From NCBI RefSeq assembly GCF_028009165.1, contig NC_079243.1, positions 4,898,001-4,962,000 of the forward strand: DNA of 64,000 nucleotides. The letters run 5' to 3'. Below, piece after piece: positions 11,042-22,629 of this stretch (position 1 is its first letter; each line of letters begins with the position of its first letter). The position numbers were made by a program, and so were the translations under genes. Source of the DNA: Akanthomyces muscarius (lineage: Eukaryota > Ascomycota > Sordariomycetes > Hypocreales > Cordycipitaceae). The notes beneath the pieces were generated by a model. The model ran no database searches, was not told the origin of the DNA, and saw nothing but the letters and a program-made list of their open reading frames with translations.

Positions 11042-12494
11042 TTACATGCCGATGAGAGCATTGACGGCAGGCTCAGAGGAGACATAGATGGTGTCGTGGG
11101 CGTTGGAGAAGCCGTTGAACTGGGTGGCGGAGCACTTGGTGTAGGCACCCATGTCCTCAAAGTAGAGCCAGTCACCCACATCGACGAGGTGCGAGAAGTG
11201 GGTGCTCTCGGTGATGCGGTCGATGCCGTCGCAGGTAGGACCCCAGACCGAGTACTCGATGCCGTCGATTGCGGGGCCAGCGAGTTCGGTGTCGTAGACA
11301 GTCTCGCCGTTGCGGCGCAGGACCTTGGCGATGGGGTTCTGGTGGTCGAACATGATGTTGGAAAAGTTACCGTAGACGCCATCGTTGATGTAAATCATGT
11401 ACGAGGTGGCGCCGGTGGCGGGGTCATCGACGGTGCGGCGGGCAATGACGTTGCAGGCAATGGTAAAGGCCGAGGCGACATAGTAACGACCGGGCTCAGC
11501 AATGATCTCGACATTGCTGGAAGCCGGGAAGAGCTCGTCGAGGGCGCCGCTAAGGACAGCGGCGTTGACCTCGAAGGTAGCACCCGAGAAGCCACCACCA
11601 ACGTCGAGAGTGCGCAAGTGGAAGCCGTGGGTGGCAGCCTGCTGGAAAACGACGTGAGCATCCTTGACGGCATGGTAATAGGCCATGGGGTCAGCGGAGC
11701 CGGAGCCGACGTGGAAGCTAACACCGACGACGTTGAGGCCGAGTTCCTTGGCGAGGCCAAGGAGGCTGTCAGTGGTGTCCATGGGCGCACCAAACTTCAT
11801 GCTGAGGCGGCAGGCGGAGGAGGTGTCGTCGGTAATGATGCGCAGGTAAAGCTCGGCTTCGGGGAAGTGCTTGGCAATCTTGTAGAGCTCGTCGGTGTTG
11901 TCAAAGGTCATCTGGCGGACGCCGGCAGCCTTGACGTAGCGAACGTACGAGTTGGTCTTGCAAGGCTGAGCGTAGATGATGCGATCGGGAGAGCAGCCCA
12001 TGGAGAGGACCTGGTCGATCTCAGTCTTGGAGGCGCAGTCGAAGCCGGTGCCAAGGGCGGCGAGGAGACGAAGGACCATGGGGTCGGGGTTGCATTTGAC
12101 AGCTGAAAAATTAGCATCTGCGGGCGTCTAACGGGTGCAGCTCGGGCAATAAAAGAGGCGAGCGTATCGAGGGCAGTGACATACCATAGAAGGGACGGAC
12201 ACGAGGGAGATTCTTCTTCCAGCGCATGTGCTGACGGTAAACGTCGCCAAGATCGGCTACAAAGAAGGTGTCCTCATCGCCAGGCTCACAGAGCTCGTGG
12301 TCGACGGCCTCGACACGACGGGCGAGGGCATCGGCGATGAGCTGCTTGGCAATGGCGGGGCCATCGAGGGAAGCGACAGAGGGTGCCGGGAGCCTCTTGG
12401 CTAAAAACTGGGATTGGTGGATAGGGTCGACATGGTGGTCAAAGATGGCCGTAGTCATGGTCATATCCCAGGTATTGAGGTTGTCGAGTAACAA
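11042..12494 (-). CDS. Ornithine decarboxylase
   Basis: Two exons, 12185-12494 and 11042-12102, with an 82-nt intron (GTATGT...TTTTCAG), encode 456 residues. The splice rebuilds the pyridoxal-phosphate lysine block AVKCNPDP (Lys106). Other family IV decarboxylase signatures are DVGGGFSG (272 on), AEPGRYYVASAF (around 306) and WGPTCDGID with the active-site Cys394. The enzyme makes putrescine from ornithine, the first step of polyamine synthesis, in the cytosol as a homodimer. Fungal ODC is tightly controlled by polyamines. The upstream leader is long and purine-rich on the plus strand, hence pyrimidine-rich in the transcript, and carries at least one possible upstream reading frame. The start could also be the Met at 12464. 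Confidence 0.95.
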
Positions 12495-13540
12495 ATAACA
12501 AGTTATTCGTTGTGTGTTGTTGAGAAAGCCGGTTGTTGGAAAGGCTCGTTAGGGTGGGCGGAGAGGATAACAGACGTTTCCTTCAGCGGACTGGCGAGGC
12601 CTCCTCGACTCTTCCCCGGTAAGAGGAAGAACCTCAGAACTCCTCCTATGCGGCAGCTGATGGGATTGGTCGGAAGACGGGGGAGGCAGTTGATGATCCA
12701 AGTCACCAGCAGTCAAGACGGGCACGTTGAACAAGTTATAGGCAGCGGCAGGCGGAGTGAGGAGGAGGAATGGCGTTGATGATGTGAGTAGGCTTGCGAA
12801 AGCAGAAATCTTTGTCGGAGAAGTGGACGACGGCCTGGGGAGCCGTGACGAGAGAGGTGCCTTTTGAGTCGAACCCAAAGGCTAAGGCGAGAGTCGCGAG
12901 GACGACGGATTTATAGGAATTGAGTAGGTTGGTGGTGGTGAATGGTGGTCTGTCTGTTGTTGTGCGAGGAGAGGTGGTCAGCGGTCAAGTTTTTTCCTAG
13001 CAGTATATATGTGGAGTAATGACGCATGTGCTTGGGAGTGATGGGGAGAGACGAGAATAGAATGGATGGGGAAAAGGGGAAGACGGCAAAAAGAAGCCGA
13101 GAATGGGACAGTCTGAAGGATACATTGTGTCAAGTCTCCGGGTCCGTGTTGTGGTAGTAGTAGTGGTGATCTTGGCCGTGCGGGCTGTCGTGATGGGTGG
13201 TGGGAGAGGCGGTGGAGGGGGAATATTGGTGGTGGTGCAAACACATGGCTGAGCCAAAGGTTGGATGCGCCATTTGTCACGGGGGGCAAACTAACCGTGC
13301 GGGAATTTCGCAGAGACAGAAGTTGAAACGGCGAGAGATTGAGGACAGCTAGAACCAAAGCGGAAGCGGAATTGAGGGGGGTGGTGGTGCAATATAACGT
13401 TGCGAGGACACGGTGTGTTGTGTTGGAGGAGTAGAAAAAAACGGCGAAGCTGGAGGAGAGACGACGCGGGAGCATGAGCTGAGGCTATGACAAGCGGGCA
13501 GTGAGTGGGCAGAGTGGGCGGGCAGGGCAAAAGCGGTACC
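12495..13540 (-). promoter_or_regulatory. Probable long 5' leader of ornithine decarboxylase
   Basis: About 1 kb upstream of the ODC start is continuously pyrimidine-rich on the coding strand, as is typical of long fungal 5' UTRs. It contains no conserved protein. A minus-strand reading frame starting at ATG 13273 and ending in TGA at 13130 would encode 47 residues rich in His and Tyr. Leader length is inferred from composition only, and an intron in it cannot be excluded. Confidence 0.4.
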
Positions 13541-16500
13541 ATTTTTTTTTCCCTCGATTCTCTTGTCGATTTTTTTTTTTCTGCTGGCGCTAGGTGCCTG
13601 GGCCTGGCTGTGCTGGTGGCTGGCTGACAATGGCCACTGTAGACTGCAGACTGCAGGCTGCGCTGGGACTGCTCCTGGTTCATCCGCTAGCGCAGCGCGG
13701 GAGGCCTGGAAATCCCACCGGGACCGCTCCAAGACCCAGAAATACAGCGCAGTCGGCCAGTGAGGAGCCGCCCACAACGCCCTCTCCAGAAAACGCGACA
13801 CACAGATTTACTTTTTTTAACTTTTGCCATCCTTTCGGTACATCTAGACGCACGCACAGTACGTACAAACGTAGGTACCCCGTATTGGTACCTCTCCCGC
13901 TGTGCAGGACGGTAGACACGGGTACCTCATCAACCGTTTCTGAGACACATGCATGTACTACACAGCAGGTACTGATGCTCGCCGTGCGGAGCTGTCGTGG
14001 CATGCCGTGCGGTGCTGGCATCAAGACTCACATTGATTGACACGGCAGCTAGATTACGAGGGCCCATCGATCGCTATGCGGGAAATAAAACAATCAGCCA
14101 TACTTGTCACGATACTTTTGTACGAACCTAGGCCAAAGTTCAAGTTCAATACCTGCTGTCGCTGGCAGACACCCCTCTGGAGACGCAGGCAATGAAGCCT
14201 CTCTCGACACCAGTCACGGACTGCGCACAGCCTTCTGAAGCCACAGTAATGAGCATCTCGATGCCCGATACCCAGGCGTCCTTCCGACACACCCATAATC
14301 TCACCTCTGCATGCAAGTCTCACCCCGGGTGGCCTATCCGGCGACACAATTGGGCCAAAAATGGTACAGCAGTGCAAGCCACTGCTGTACCTACGGCTGA
14401 GTAGGTACCTGCGGACCGAGAGCAGTGAATAGATGCGCTTTGTTGATCATGGCCCATTGCCGGTGACATGTCTGCGAGTCTGCCCCCCCCCCCCCCCCCC
14501 CTCTTCCTTCCAGCTCCGACGCTTTCGGGATCGTATTCTATGTCAGGAAGGCCTGTACGGAGTCCATGGAGAATACACCCATGGACCACGCGGCCAATGT
14601 CACTAGCCCCGACGCAACGCATGAAAACAAGACACGCACTCAGAGATTCTTGTGCCGGAGAGTTTCTCCAATGTCAGTAGAAAAACAACTGCCCTGTGCG
14701 CTGCTCGCTCGCACAACGCCTCCCCAGCGGCCCAAGAGCCAGCTAGTGCCACCACGTCCCGATGCCGTCCAGCCGATGCTTGGCGATCCGCGCCCCCGAC
14801 TGAATCGTGGCTCGATGCAACCCCATTCCTGCTGGTCGGGTTATTGGCCAACCTCCGTGTTTCAATTGCGATTTTGCCATCGGTTCTCGCATCCTCTGGC
14901 TCGCTTCCCCCCATGCAGGTGGCTTGTCGAGGACGCACTCCGTGCTATAAGCTTACCTATATCGAGAACCAGGCAGGCACAAGGCAAGGCTACGATAGAC
15001 CAGCATCCCTGTAACTCCAGGACCACGTTTGCTCGTAGATCAGCCACCTCGCTGACGACAACGACCATTTGCAGCCTTCATCCGTCAGCGTCTCCGACAG
15101 CGCAACGTCTTCTAGGTAGAGCCAGCACTTCACGTTGCCGCGACACGACACCCTCGGAACACTCCTACTTTACCAAGACACCACATGCTACACTCACTGG
15201 TCGGTCCCCTTCATCCAACACAAAATAGCCTTTCATCAATCGGCACTCTGTATCCGAGCCGCCGCCCATCAAACAGAAAGTCTGCCATCGCCGGCCATGA
15301 GACGCACAGACTCTGCCCGGCACTCTGGCCCGATCGACGTGCCAAAAAAAAGCTTGGACCCGTTTCTGCCGAACGTCTCTCACACGCGACACTTCCCCTC
15401 TGGGGTGTAAAGCCGGACCCGGACCAACCGGTGGCGAGAAATCACGCACGTCAACAAAGTCGGGGTTCAAAACGCCATGTGTTCTAGCCTGGTCCCCTTT
15501 TTTGGAAGGGGTAAGAGCGTAGCTAGTCCATTGCGATCGACCTACCAGTAGCACTGCGACAGCACCAATCAACTAATAACCTCATACAACTGGAGCCTCG
15601 TACACCAAACATGGCGAGAAAAAAGTCTCATACTACAAAGTCGACCAACAAAGTGTACTTGCTCGACCATAGCTTCCGTGCCACGGCTGCAAAGTACCTC
15701 GCCTGTCACGACCGCAAAAGAGCCTCACAAACAGCCTCGGACCTCTCCACGTACTTGTCATCAGCCACGAGGCGCCTTCCTCATCTCGCTCTCACCACCC
15801 CCTTCACTATCGTGACACCAGCAGCACACCCATCACCTGAAGAAGCTCGCTTGCGAAACATCCCTCTTCCTCTCTCCTCATCGGCAGCCCCAATCCGTCT
15901 TGGAACGAAGCCTGTTTTCGCCTCACGCAAGGTCCCCTCCGCACCCCCATGGCTTGTTCCTGTCGTAGCATGTACTCTGTTCTTTAGTCCGGCAATCCAA
16001 TGCTCAGCGACCCCGGCTCTGAGAGAACGAGCGATTTTTCCATCCTCCCGTACTTTGGTTCCCAGCACCTCCAGTAGCACTCCCACCCTCGCCCCCTTTC
16101 CTTTTCCAGTCCCATCTTCAAGCGCATTTCCCAATGCTGCCAAAGGAGGCCTCCCTTTCGCGCCATGCCCCAATTCCTGTCTAGGCAGTCGTAACCACAC
16201 CGAGGTCCCAATCTCTCTCGCTTTCTGCTGCTTGTTTGCCGCAATGGGTAAACTCAGCCGGCATAGACGAATGTAGAGAGGTACAACTGCGGGAAAACAA
16301 ACTGCGCAAGAACGGGGGACGCTTTTCGGGTCCTTAAGGCAACAAAGGAGTAACCCAGAAACTAGGACTAGAGCTAGACAAGAAAGGTTTGAAGTGAAAA
16401 GCGATTACCATCGTAAGCACCGAAGGTTATTTCTGGGAGAAAAGAAACCTCGTGTTTTGTTCTTGCGTTGCTCTGTGGCCTCTCTGTCATTGATGATGAA

Positions 16501-16732
16501 GCAAATGTCCATCGGCAGAAAGGCGTATCGTATCTGAACGCGTCGCATTACCATCTTTTTTTCCCTTCACCCGCTAGCATTGCCGAATACCCATCGACGC
16601 TGTGAGAAGAGTCGTAAAATTCCTTTCCATCTATGCCAGAAGAAAATATGTCTATACTATACATGTTATATTTTCCGTTTTGGCCTACCCAGCCATGTTG
16701 GTACACTGTAATCAAACACGCAGAGTCTCTCT
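13541..16732. other. Intergenic, no supportable gene
   Basis: This is about 3.2 kb between the ODC leader and the 3' end of the Cym1 gene. It holds T-tracts at 13541-13582 and a C19 run (14483-14501). Two open frames of about 220 codons on the plus strand (14566-15228 and 15611-16276) have Ser/Thr/Pro-rich, unstructured translations, and I do not accept them as genes. Several GGTACC palindromes occur around 13870-13930 and 14400. Confidence 0.5.
14483..14501. repeat. C19 homopolymer
   Basis: Nineteen consecutive C residues in intergenic DNA; the length may be unreliable. Confidence 0.9.
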
Positions 16733-19700
16733 CTACTCTGCACTAGGCACGTTCATCTCCTCCACTGTCCAGCTGCCGTCCACCCAGCTCTTCTTCTCGC
16801 CCAAAAAGGACACGCGCTCCTCGCCCTTGTTCACCGCCTGCACCAAGTACTTATCCGCGACGGCCTGCACCTGCTCCCGCGTGACGTCGAGCAGTTGCTC
16901 GCGCTTCGCCTGGCGCATATCCTCAGTCACGCCCGACAGGAAGCGGCCCATGCCCTCCTCATTGACGGCCTTGGGCGCGTCAACCGACTGAAATACGGAA
17001 ATCTTGGCCTCCTCCAGGTCACGGTCGCTCCACGGCTTGTCGGCCGCCCAACGCCCGGCGTCCCGCATGATGCGCATCGTGTTTTGCGGGTTCGGGTCGC
17101 GGTACGAGTAGAACCCAAACAGGCCGTCGAGTGCCTTGGCGTAGGCGCCGCCGCCATAGGCACCACCCTTTTCGCGAATCTCGTGGTGCAGGTGCTTGTG
17201 CGTGAGCATCTGCGACAGAATCTGGAGGGGCGCGCCGTCGGGGTTCGTGTACGATGTCGTCGATACCGATAGCCCACCATAGTACACCTGGTATGGGAGC
17301 GGGAAGAATGTCTTCTTCGTCTTGGGGAGAGTGAGGACACCATTGGCAGTCTGTGGTAGCTGAGGCTGCAGGCCACGGGTAAAGGTCTGAAGTGAGGTGA
17401 GATTGCTAGCAACGCTCTCGTTGCCGCAGGTCACGGCCGCGCGGAGCTTGCCCGTAGTGAGTGTTAGCTGCTGAATTTGCTTTAGCTTAGCAATCACGTC
17501 TTCCAGTTGGTCGGACTCAGGCCGACCGGCCAGCGAGGTGATGAGCTTGACCTGCGACAGGCCAGCCACTTGCTGTCGGAGCCAGGCAGCCCGCGTCAGG
17601 CCCGACTCGGCGTGGTTCATGGCGAAGCGGTGACCCGATGAGGCAATATCGTTGACGACGCCGTCGGCCGAGGCTTGAAGCAGTTGGCGGATGCGCAGCG
17701 CCGCCTCGGGGCTGTCGAAGTTCGTATCAAGAACCAGCTTGCGCAGCAGCTCAAACATGATGGGCACATTGCGGTCCAGCGCCATGCCGGTAAATATGAT
17801 GCCCTCGTGAGCCTCTTCAAAGTTGGTCGGCGACGGTGTGGAGTGATATCCGACAGACACGCCGCCCGTCTTGAGCTTAATGAGATCCTCCAGCTGCTCC
17901 ATGGTCATTTTCTTGGTGCCTAGGCGCATGATACTGTCGGTAAAGAGGGGAATCAGTTGACGCAGGTCATCTGACAGGCCTTCAATCGTGTTGATGGCAC
18001 GGAAGTAGGTAAGGCCGTTGGTAGGAGCCTCGCGCCACTGGATAGAAACGCCTTGATTCACTTCATCGCGCACCGTAACCCGGTCAATACTCCGAGGAAT
18101 GTCTTTGACGTAGACAGTGGGCAGACAGCTTAGGTCTTCCGTGTTTGTCTTGTTTTGTTCCACAAGCAGATCCTGTTCCTGCTTCTCAAAGGCGATGCGT
18201 GCTTGTTCCTCACCTCCGGCCTTCTTAACCGCGTCCGCAATCTTGCCGGCCAGACGCTCCTTCTCTTCGTTGACCAGCTCGTCTCCAAAAGTGGCCGAAG
18301 GTGTCATGGTAAACGTCAGCGTGTTGTCATTGAGTAGATACTTTTCAATGAGTCCTTCTAGGTAACCGCCTTCGGCTAGCTTCGCTTGGAAGCCCGTGAT
18401 GGTGTCATTCCATGCCAATGAGTCAAATGGATCAACGCCGTTGAACCACTTGGGCTTAAGTCTGTTGAGCATGGAAAAGCCAAAGTTGGAAGTCTTATGC
18501 TTCAGAGACAGCTCCAGTTGATGCAGCGACCCGTCGATCTTGCCCTGGTCGAAGCCATTGTCACGGACATCGCGCAAAATCTCCTGTACCTTGGCCTTGA
18601 GCTTTTGTACATCTGCCTCCTGCACACCGGTGAGACCAATGGAAAAGATTCCGCGTTTGGCTGAGCTGTCGTAGCCAGAGTTGGGGCTCCAGTCCGCACC
18701 CATGCCAGTCTCGACTAGACCTCGGTACAGCGGCGAGCCGTAACCGTCCATCAACAGGCTGGATAGAAGAGCAAGAGAGAAAGACTCCAAAACGTTTGTA
18801 GTGTCGCCCATGACCCAGGAGACGGAAGTCTTGTATTGCCGATCCGGGTCGACCAGCGGGTCAAACGGACCAGCCAACGTAACGTCCTTGGACTCCGTGA
18901 GAATAATAGGCTCATGAATCTTTTTGTCAGCTTGATTTTTTTCAAAAGCTTGCAGACGCGCGTCAATGTCTTGCAAGTGATCGGCCAGCGGCATATCGCC
19001 ATAGGTAAACAACTTGGCATTGCTGGGATGATAGTGCTCAGCGTGGAAATCTCTCAGCTGCTTGTATGTGAGGTCGGTGATTTTCTGAGGGTCACCGCCA
19101 GAGTTGTTGATGTCGGGGAAAATGTGGTCCTGGAATCGGATATAGTACAGGTAGCCAGCATCGGACATTTGGCCCTTCATCTCATTGTAGACGACACCCT
19201 TGAAAACAAGCTTCTTGCCTTCTTCATCTGTGGCTAGAGGGTTTTCCGGACCGATACGCCATCCTTCTTGTGTAAAGTCGGACTCTTTCAGAAGGGGGTG
19301 TAGCGTCGAGTCGAGATAAACGGACATGAGGTTCTTAAAATCTTGGGCGTTTGTAGTCGCAAACGGGTAAAACGTGTGGTCCGATGCGGTAAACGCATTC
19401 ATGAAGTTCGACAAGGTTCGAGGAAGCATTTTGAAGAATGGGTCGCGAATGGGATACCTATTTTTCTGTCAGCATTCTGCGAAGCCTTCCTCCTCGTTTG
19501 CGCACTCACTTTTCACTACCACAGAGCGTCGTGTGTTCGAGGATGTGCGGGATTCCCGTATCGTTCGGTGGATTTGTCTTGAAACCGATGGAAAAGACAT
19601 TGTTGCTATCTTCGCGCGCAATGTGCAGGTAGTCGGCGCCAGTCTTGTCGTGCTGCAGATGTAGCGCCGTGAGCTCCAGCTCAGGAACATGCTTGGATCT

Positions 19701-19787
19701 CACGAGCGTGAAGCCGTGGAGCTTCGAGCCCGGCTTGGGGTACTGCGACAGCTTAGTGACGGCCTTGCGGGCCGCATTGCGTAACAT
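16733..19787 (-). CDS. cym1: Mitochondrial presequence protease Cym1/PreP (M16C)
   Basis: Two exons, 19510-19787 and 16733-19457, with a 52-nt intron, encode 1000 residues, the usual size for PreP/Cym1. The N-terminus ([15 protein letters not shown]) is basic and lacks acidic residues, as expected for a mitochondrial targeting sequence. The inverted zinc motif HILEH lies at residues 81-85 and is followed by [15 protein letters not shown], joined by the splice. Further conserved blocks are [17 protein letters not shown] and, near the C-terminus, [10 protein letters not shown] and FYSYRDPN. The enzyme degrades cleaved presequences and other short peptides in the matrix. It is transcribed divergently from the taxilin gene. 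Confidence 0.95.
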
Positions 19788-20780
19788 GGTGAGTCAGTTT
19801 ATCGTGACGCTGCTAACCATCAAACAAACGACAAACGGAGCAAACAGGAGATTTTAAGGTCATCGATGACTGCTACTGGGAAATTTAAGGCTTGGATTGA
19901 ACGTCATCTGGCCGTTAGTCAGCATTTGAGCGCCGCTTTAGAGGCGAAAATAAAGGAGCAGTGGCGACATGGAATACAAGCCAGAAAGGTGTATCGCTGT
20001 AGAGAATGGCCAATTATGTTCGGGTATGGCAATCTATTGTACTATGAGCCTCCAGACCATTTATCTCGAAGAATGGAAAAGAGCTTAGGCATTGGCGTCT
20101 TAGATCCAGGATGGCCGTACTTGCCTTGGAGCAACCTCACTAGCTACCTAGTTGAACGAGGCTGATAGTAGCTTGGCTGGGCTCGAATCGGACTCAGAAT
20201 CCAGCCAGGCCGGTCGATTGCAAAAGAAAGAAAATCATACCAATGAGCAGAGCGATTGACGGGTTTAAAATTCGAAATTGTCAGAGATTGTGTACGCAAC
20301 GGGTGCTGAGCCAACATCGCTATAGCAGCGAGTCATTGTCCCGTTTGGGCGGCACTTTAATTCACCCGCCAGCGGCGCTCTCAAGTCCACTCGAGGCACT
20401 AGCCAAAGTTGTGCATCACAGCGGAAAACTACATCGTCTGCATCCATTGTCCATCCAAACGCCCTTGACCGGCAGCTACAGCAACCAAATTTCTCAAAAG
20501 CTCGCGCGTCGATCGACTGCCGGGTATCAGCTAGCCGTAACTCACCTTCAGCCTCACGGCCGCTTCTGGTTCGCTCGACTCGGCCCGCCCACGTCGGACG
20601 ATAGAGCCTCCGCCTCCCAACCTCTACGACCTCGCCAACAGCGGCCCGATCCTGGGCTCTCGACGGCGGCAGCGATCGAAATACTCATATACGAGATAGA
20701 TTTAGTGTCTTCCAATGTCATTACCCCGATAACCATCCTCCCGTGCGACAAGAAACGACGAGCCGGACATCCAGCCGACC
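19788..20780. promoter_or_regulatory. Divergent promoter region of cym1 and the taxilin gene
   Basis: These 993 bp separate the two start codons. A 99-codon open frame (19866-20165, plus) begins only 78 bp from the cym1 start; it shows no known features and is not called. The taxilin-proximal half is C/T-rich, as expected for its leader. Confidence 0.45.
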
Positions 20781-22371
20781 ATGCCAGCGACACACGCTGA
20801 GCCGGCCATCACCAACGGCCACGATGGTCACACCCACCTGCCGCCTGCCGCTGGGAAAAAGGGCAAGGCGAAAAAGGGCGTCGACTCAAATGAAGCCTCA
20901 CGGCTCTTGGCAGCTCGCATTTCGCAGCTGGAGCAGGATGCAGCGGGTGAGAAGGATCAGGAGCTTGAGATCGGTACAGCAAGATTTTCCGGCGCGCAGC
21001 CGCTCAAAGTACTTCCGAGCGACAGTCCTGCTAATTTTCTTATTTACAGAGCGAGAAGTTAAGCGCGCATTTCGTGATCTCCAGCAGCAAACTTCCAAAA
21101 TGGACGACACGCTAAAGATCGACCACGTTACAAAGCGGTGTAGCGAGCTGCTTGCCGATACGCGGCGTCTGGAAAAGGAAAATATAAAGATCAAAAAGCG
21201 CGCTGATGCTCTGCAAAAAGAACGAGACGCAAATCGCGCAGAGTTGAGCAAGACGGTAGGCTTGAAAGAGAAATTGGAGAAGCTGTGTCGTGAGCTCCAG
21301 AGGGACAACAACAAGATGAAGGTGTGTAGCGCATCGCATTGGTCGTATCTTCTGGCCCTAACCCCTTCAGAATGAAAACAAGGAGCTGCAAGCTGTTCAA
21401 AAGCGCAACACTCTGTCGTGGGACGAAAAATACGCCAACTTGCTCGCGAAACTCGAAGGCTACCAGGAAGATAAAGATACCCCTCGCAAGCAAGTTGTAG
21501 ATATGGAAATGGAGGAGCTGTATGTCTTGGACCAAATGTTCCCATGCTCTCGCTGACACACATAGGTTCCGAGTCCGCTTCAAATCGTTCATTGAACAAT
21601 ATGAGCTGCGAGAACTGCATTTCCACTCCCAAATGCGCACCAAAGAGATCGAGTTACAATATCACCTCTCCCGCTTCGACCGAGATAAAAAGGCCAGCGA
21701 GGCCGAATTGGCAAAGATGCGCCAGCTGCAGACACAGGTTCAGACGCTATCGAGAAGCGAGACGCAGCTTCGCACAGAGCTGAATATGTACATGGACAAG
21801 CTTGGCGAGGCATGTAATGTATTTACGACGAGTACATGTTTTGCATTCCACGCTGACAAACCTACAGGTAAAGGCAGCCCTTGACCAGCGAGACGACATT
21901 GCCGCCCGGCAGCGCAAAGAGATGCAAGACCAGTCGAAAAAGGCCAAGCGTTTAGAAAAGGAAAACGAGGCACTAAGACGTCAGAAGGAGGCCACAGCTG
22001 CCAACATTATTCGCATGGCGGAAGAACGACAGGATCTGAAGATCAAAATGGACGCTGCCGACAAAAAGACGGAGAAGCTTATGAGCATCATCCAACAGAT
22101 GCAGCATCAGGGCCGCAGAGTCCCGTCGGAAATGGCGTCCACAGTAGAAAGCCACAAGACTCACGGGGAATCGACTGCGCCTGGAGAGGATAGCGACTAT
22201 TCGGAAGACGCCGAGGAAGAAGGCGAGGGAAGCGACCAGGACGACACAGAAGAGGAGTTGCCTCCATCCCGACCGCAACCGCCGCAGCCCGGGCCTGCGA
22301 CAAATAAGGTACCATACGGGCCGGAGCGCCCTCCCATACCACCAGGCAGCGCCGCCATCAACGGACACTAG
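20781..22371 (+). CDS. Taxilin-family coiled-coil protein
   Basis: Five exons, 20781-20973, 21050-21321, 21371-21519, 21566-21809 and 21868-22371, encode 453 residues. After a short N-terminus with a Lys/Gly-rich patch (GKKGKAKKG), residues about 40-360 are nearly continuous heptad-type coiled coil. Taxilin-like blocks include KLEKLCRELQRDN, FRVRFKSFIEQYELRELHF and KKAKRLEKENEALRRQ. The tail is acidic (SDYSEDAEEEGEGSDQDD) and then proline-rich. Animal taxilins bind syntaxins and the nascent-polypeptide complex and act in vesicle traffic; the fungal role is not well defined. The fourth intron seems to use a GC donor (GAG|GCATGT) because no phase-0 canonical donor fits well. An open frame continues in phase directly after the TAG. 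Confidence 0.85.
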
Positions 22372-22629
22372 GAGACCGTGGTACGGACCTACGGCGTAAT
22401 GCAGCCAGCGAGTAAAATTGACTGGAACGATTCAGTACTGGTGCAGGAGTCGCTGCTGTCCATGGCCGCGTTCCTGAAGGACAATCCCGAGATGTCCTCC
22501 AGACTGAGCTTGACGATTGACCAGGTGTTTATGGGCCACAATGGGAATCCGCCCTCCCAGGCCGATTGCGAGGCATTTTTGAAGCAGCTGGCCACGGCGC
22601 ACTACCCAGACGGACGCCGCGGGTCTTGA
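22372..22629 (+). other. In-frame open extension behind the taxilin stop
   Basis: Directly after the TAG the same frame stays open for 85 codons to a TGA at 22627-22629. From Met 22399 on, codon third positions are mostly G or C, as in the genes around it, and the translation (LSMAAFLKDNPEMSSRLSL..., ending GRRGS) looks like folded protein. A phase-0 intron from GTACCA (22309) to the AG at 22404 would remove exactly 96 nt, including the stop, and fuse this segment to taxilin. It could instead be a separate small gene, stop readthrough, a nonsense mutation or chance. Confidence 0.45.

Noticed and set aside
10976..12106. 376-codon plus-strand frame opposite ornithine decarboxylase
   Set aside because: A shadow of the high-GC3 coding strand; Val/Gly/Asp-rich translation without features.
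14566..15228. 220-codon plus-strand frame as a possible gene
   Set aside because: Thr/Ser/Pro/Arg-rich and unstructured; likely chance.
15611..16276. 221-codon plus-strand frame as a possible gene
   Set aside because: Low-complexity Ser/Pro/Ala translation, no domain, no splice-consistent neighbours, no bias distinguishing it from the surrounding intergenic DNA.
19866..20165. 99-codon plus-strand frame next to the cym1 start
   Set aside because: Would begin 78 bp from the divergent cym1 ATG, and the translation has no recognisable family; kept only as part of the intergenic entry.
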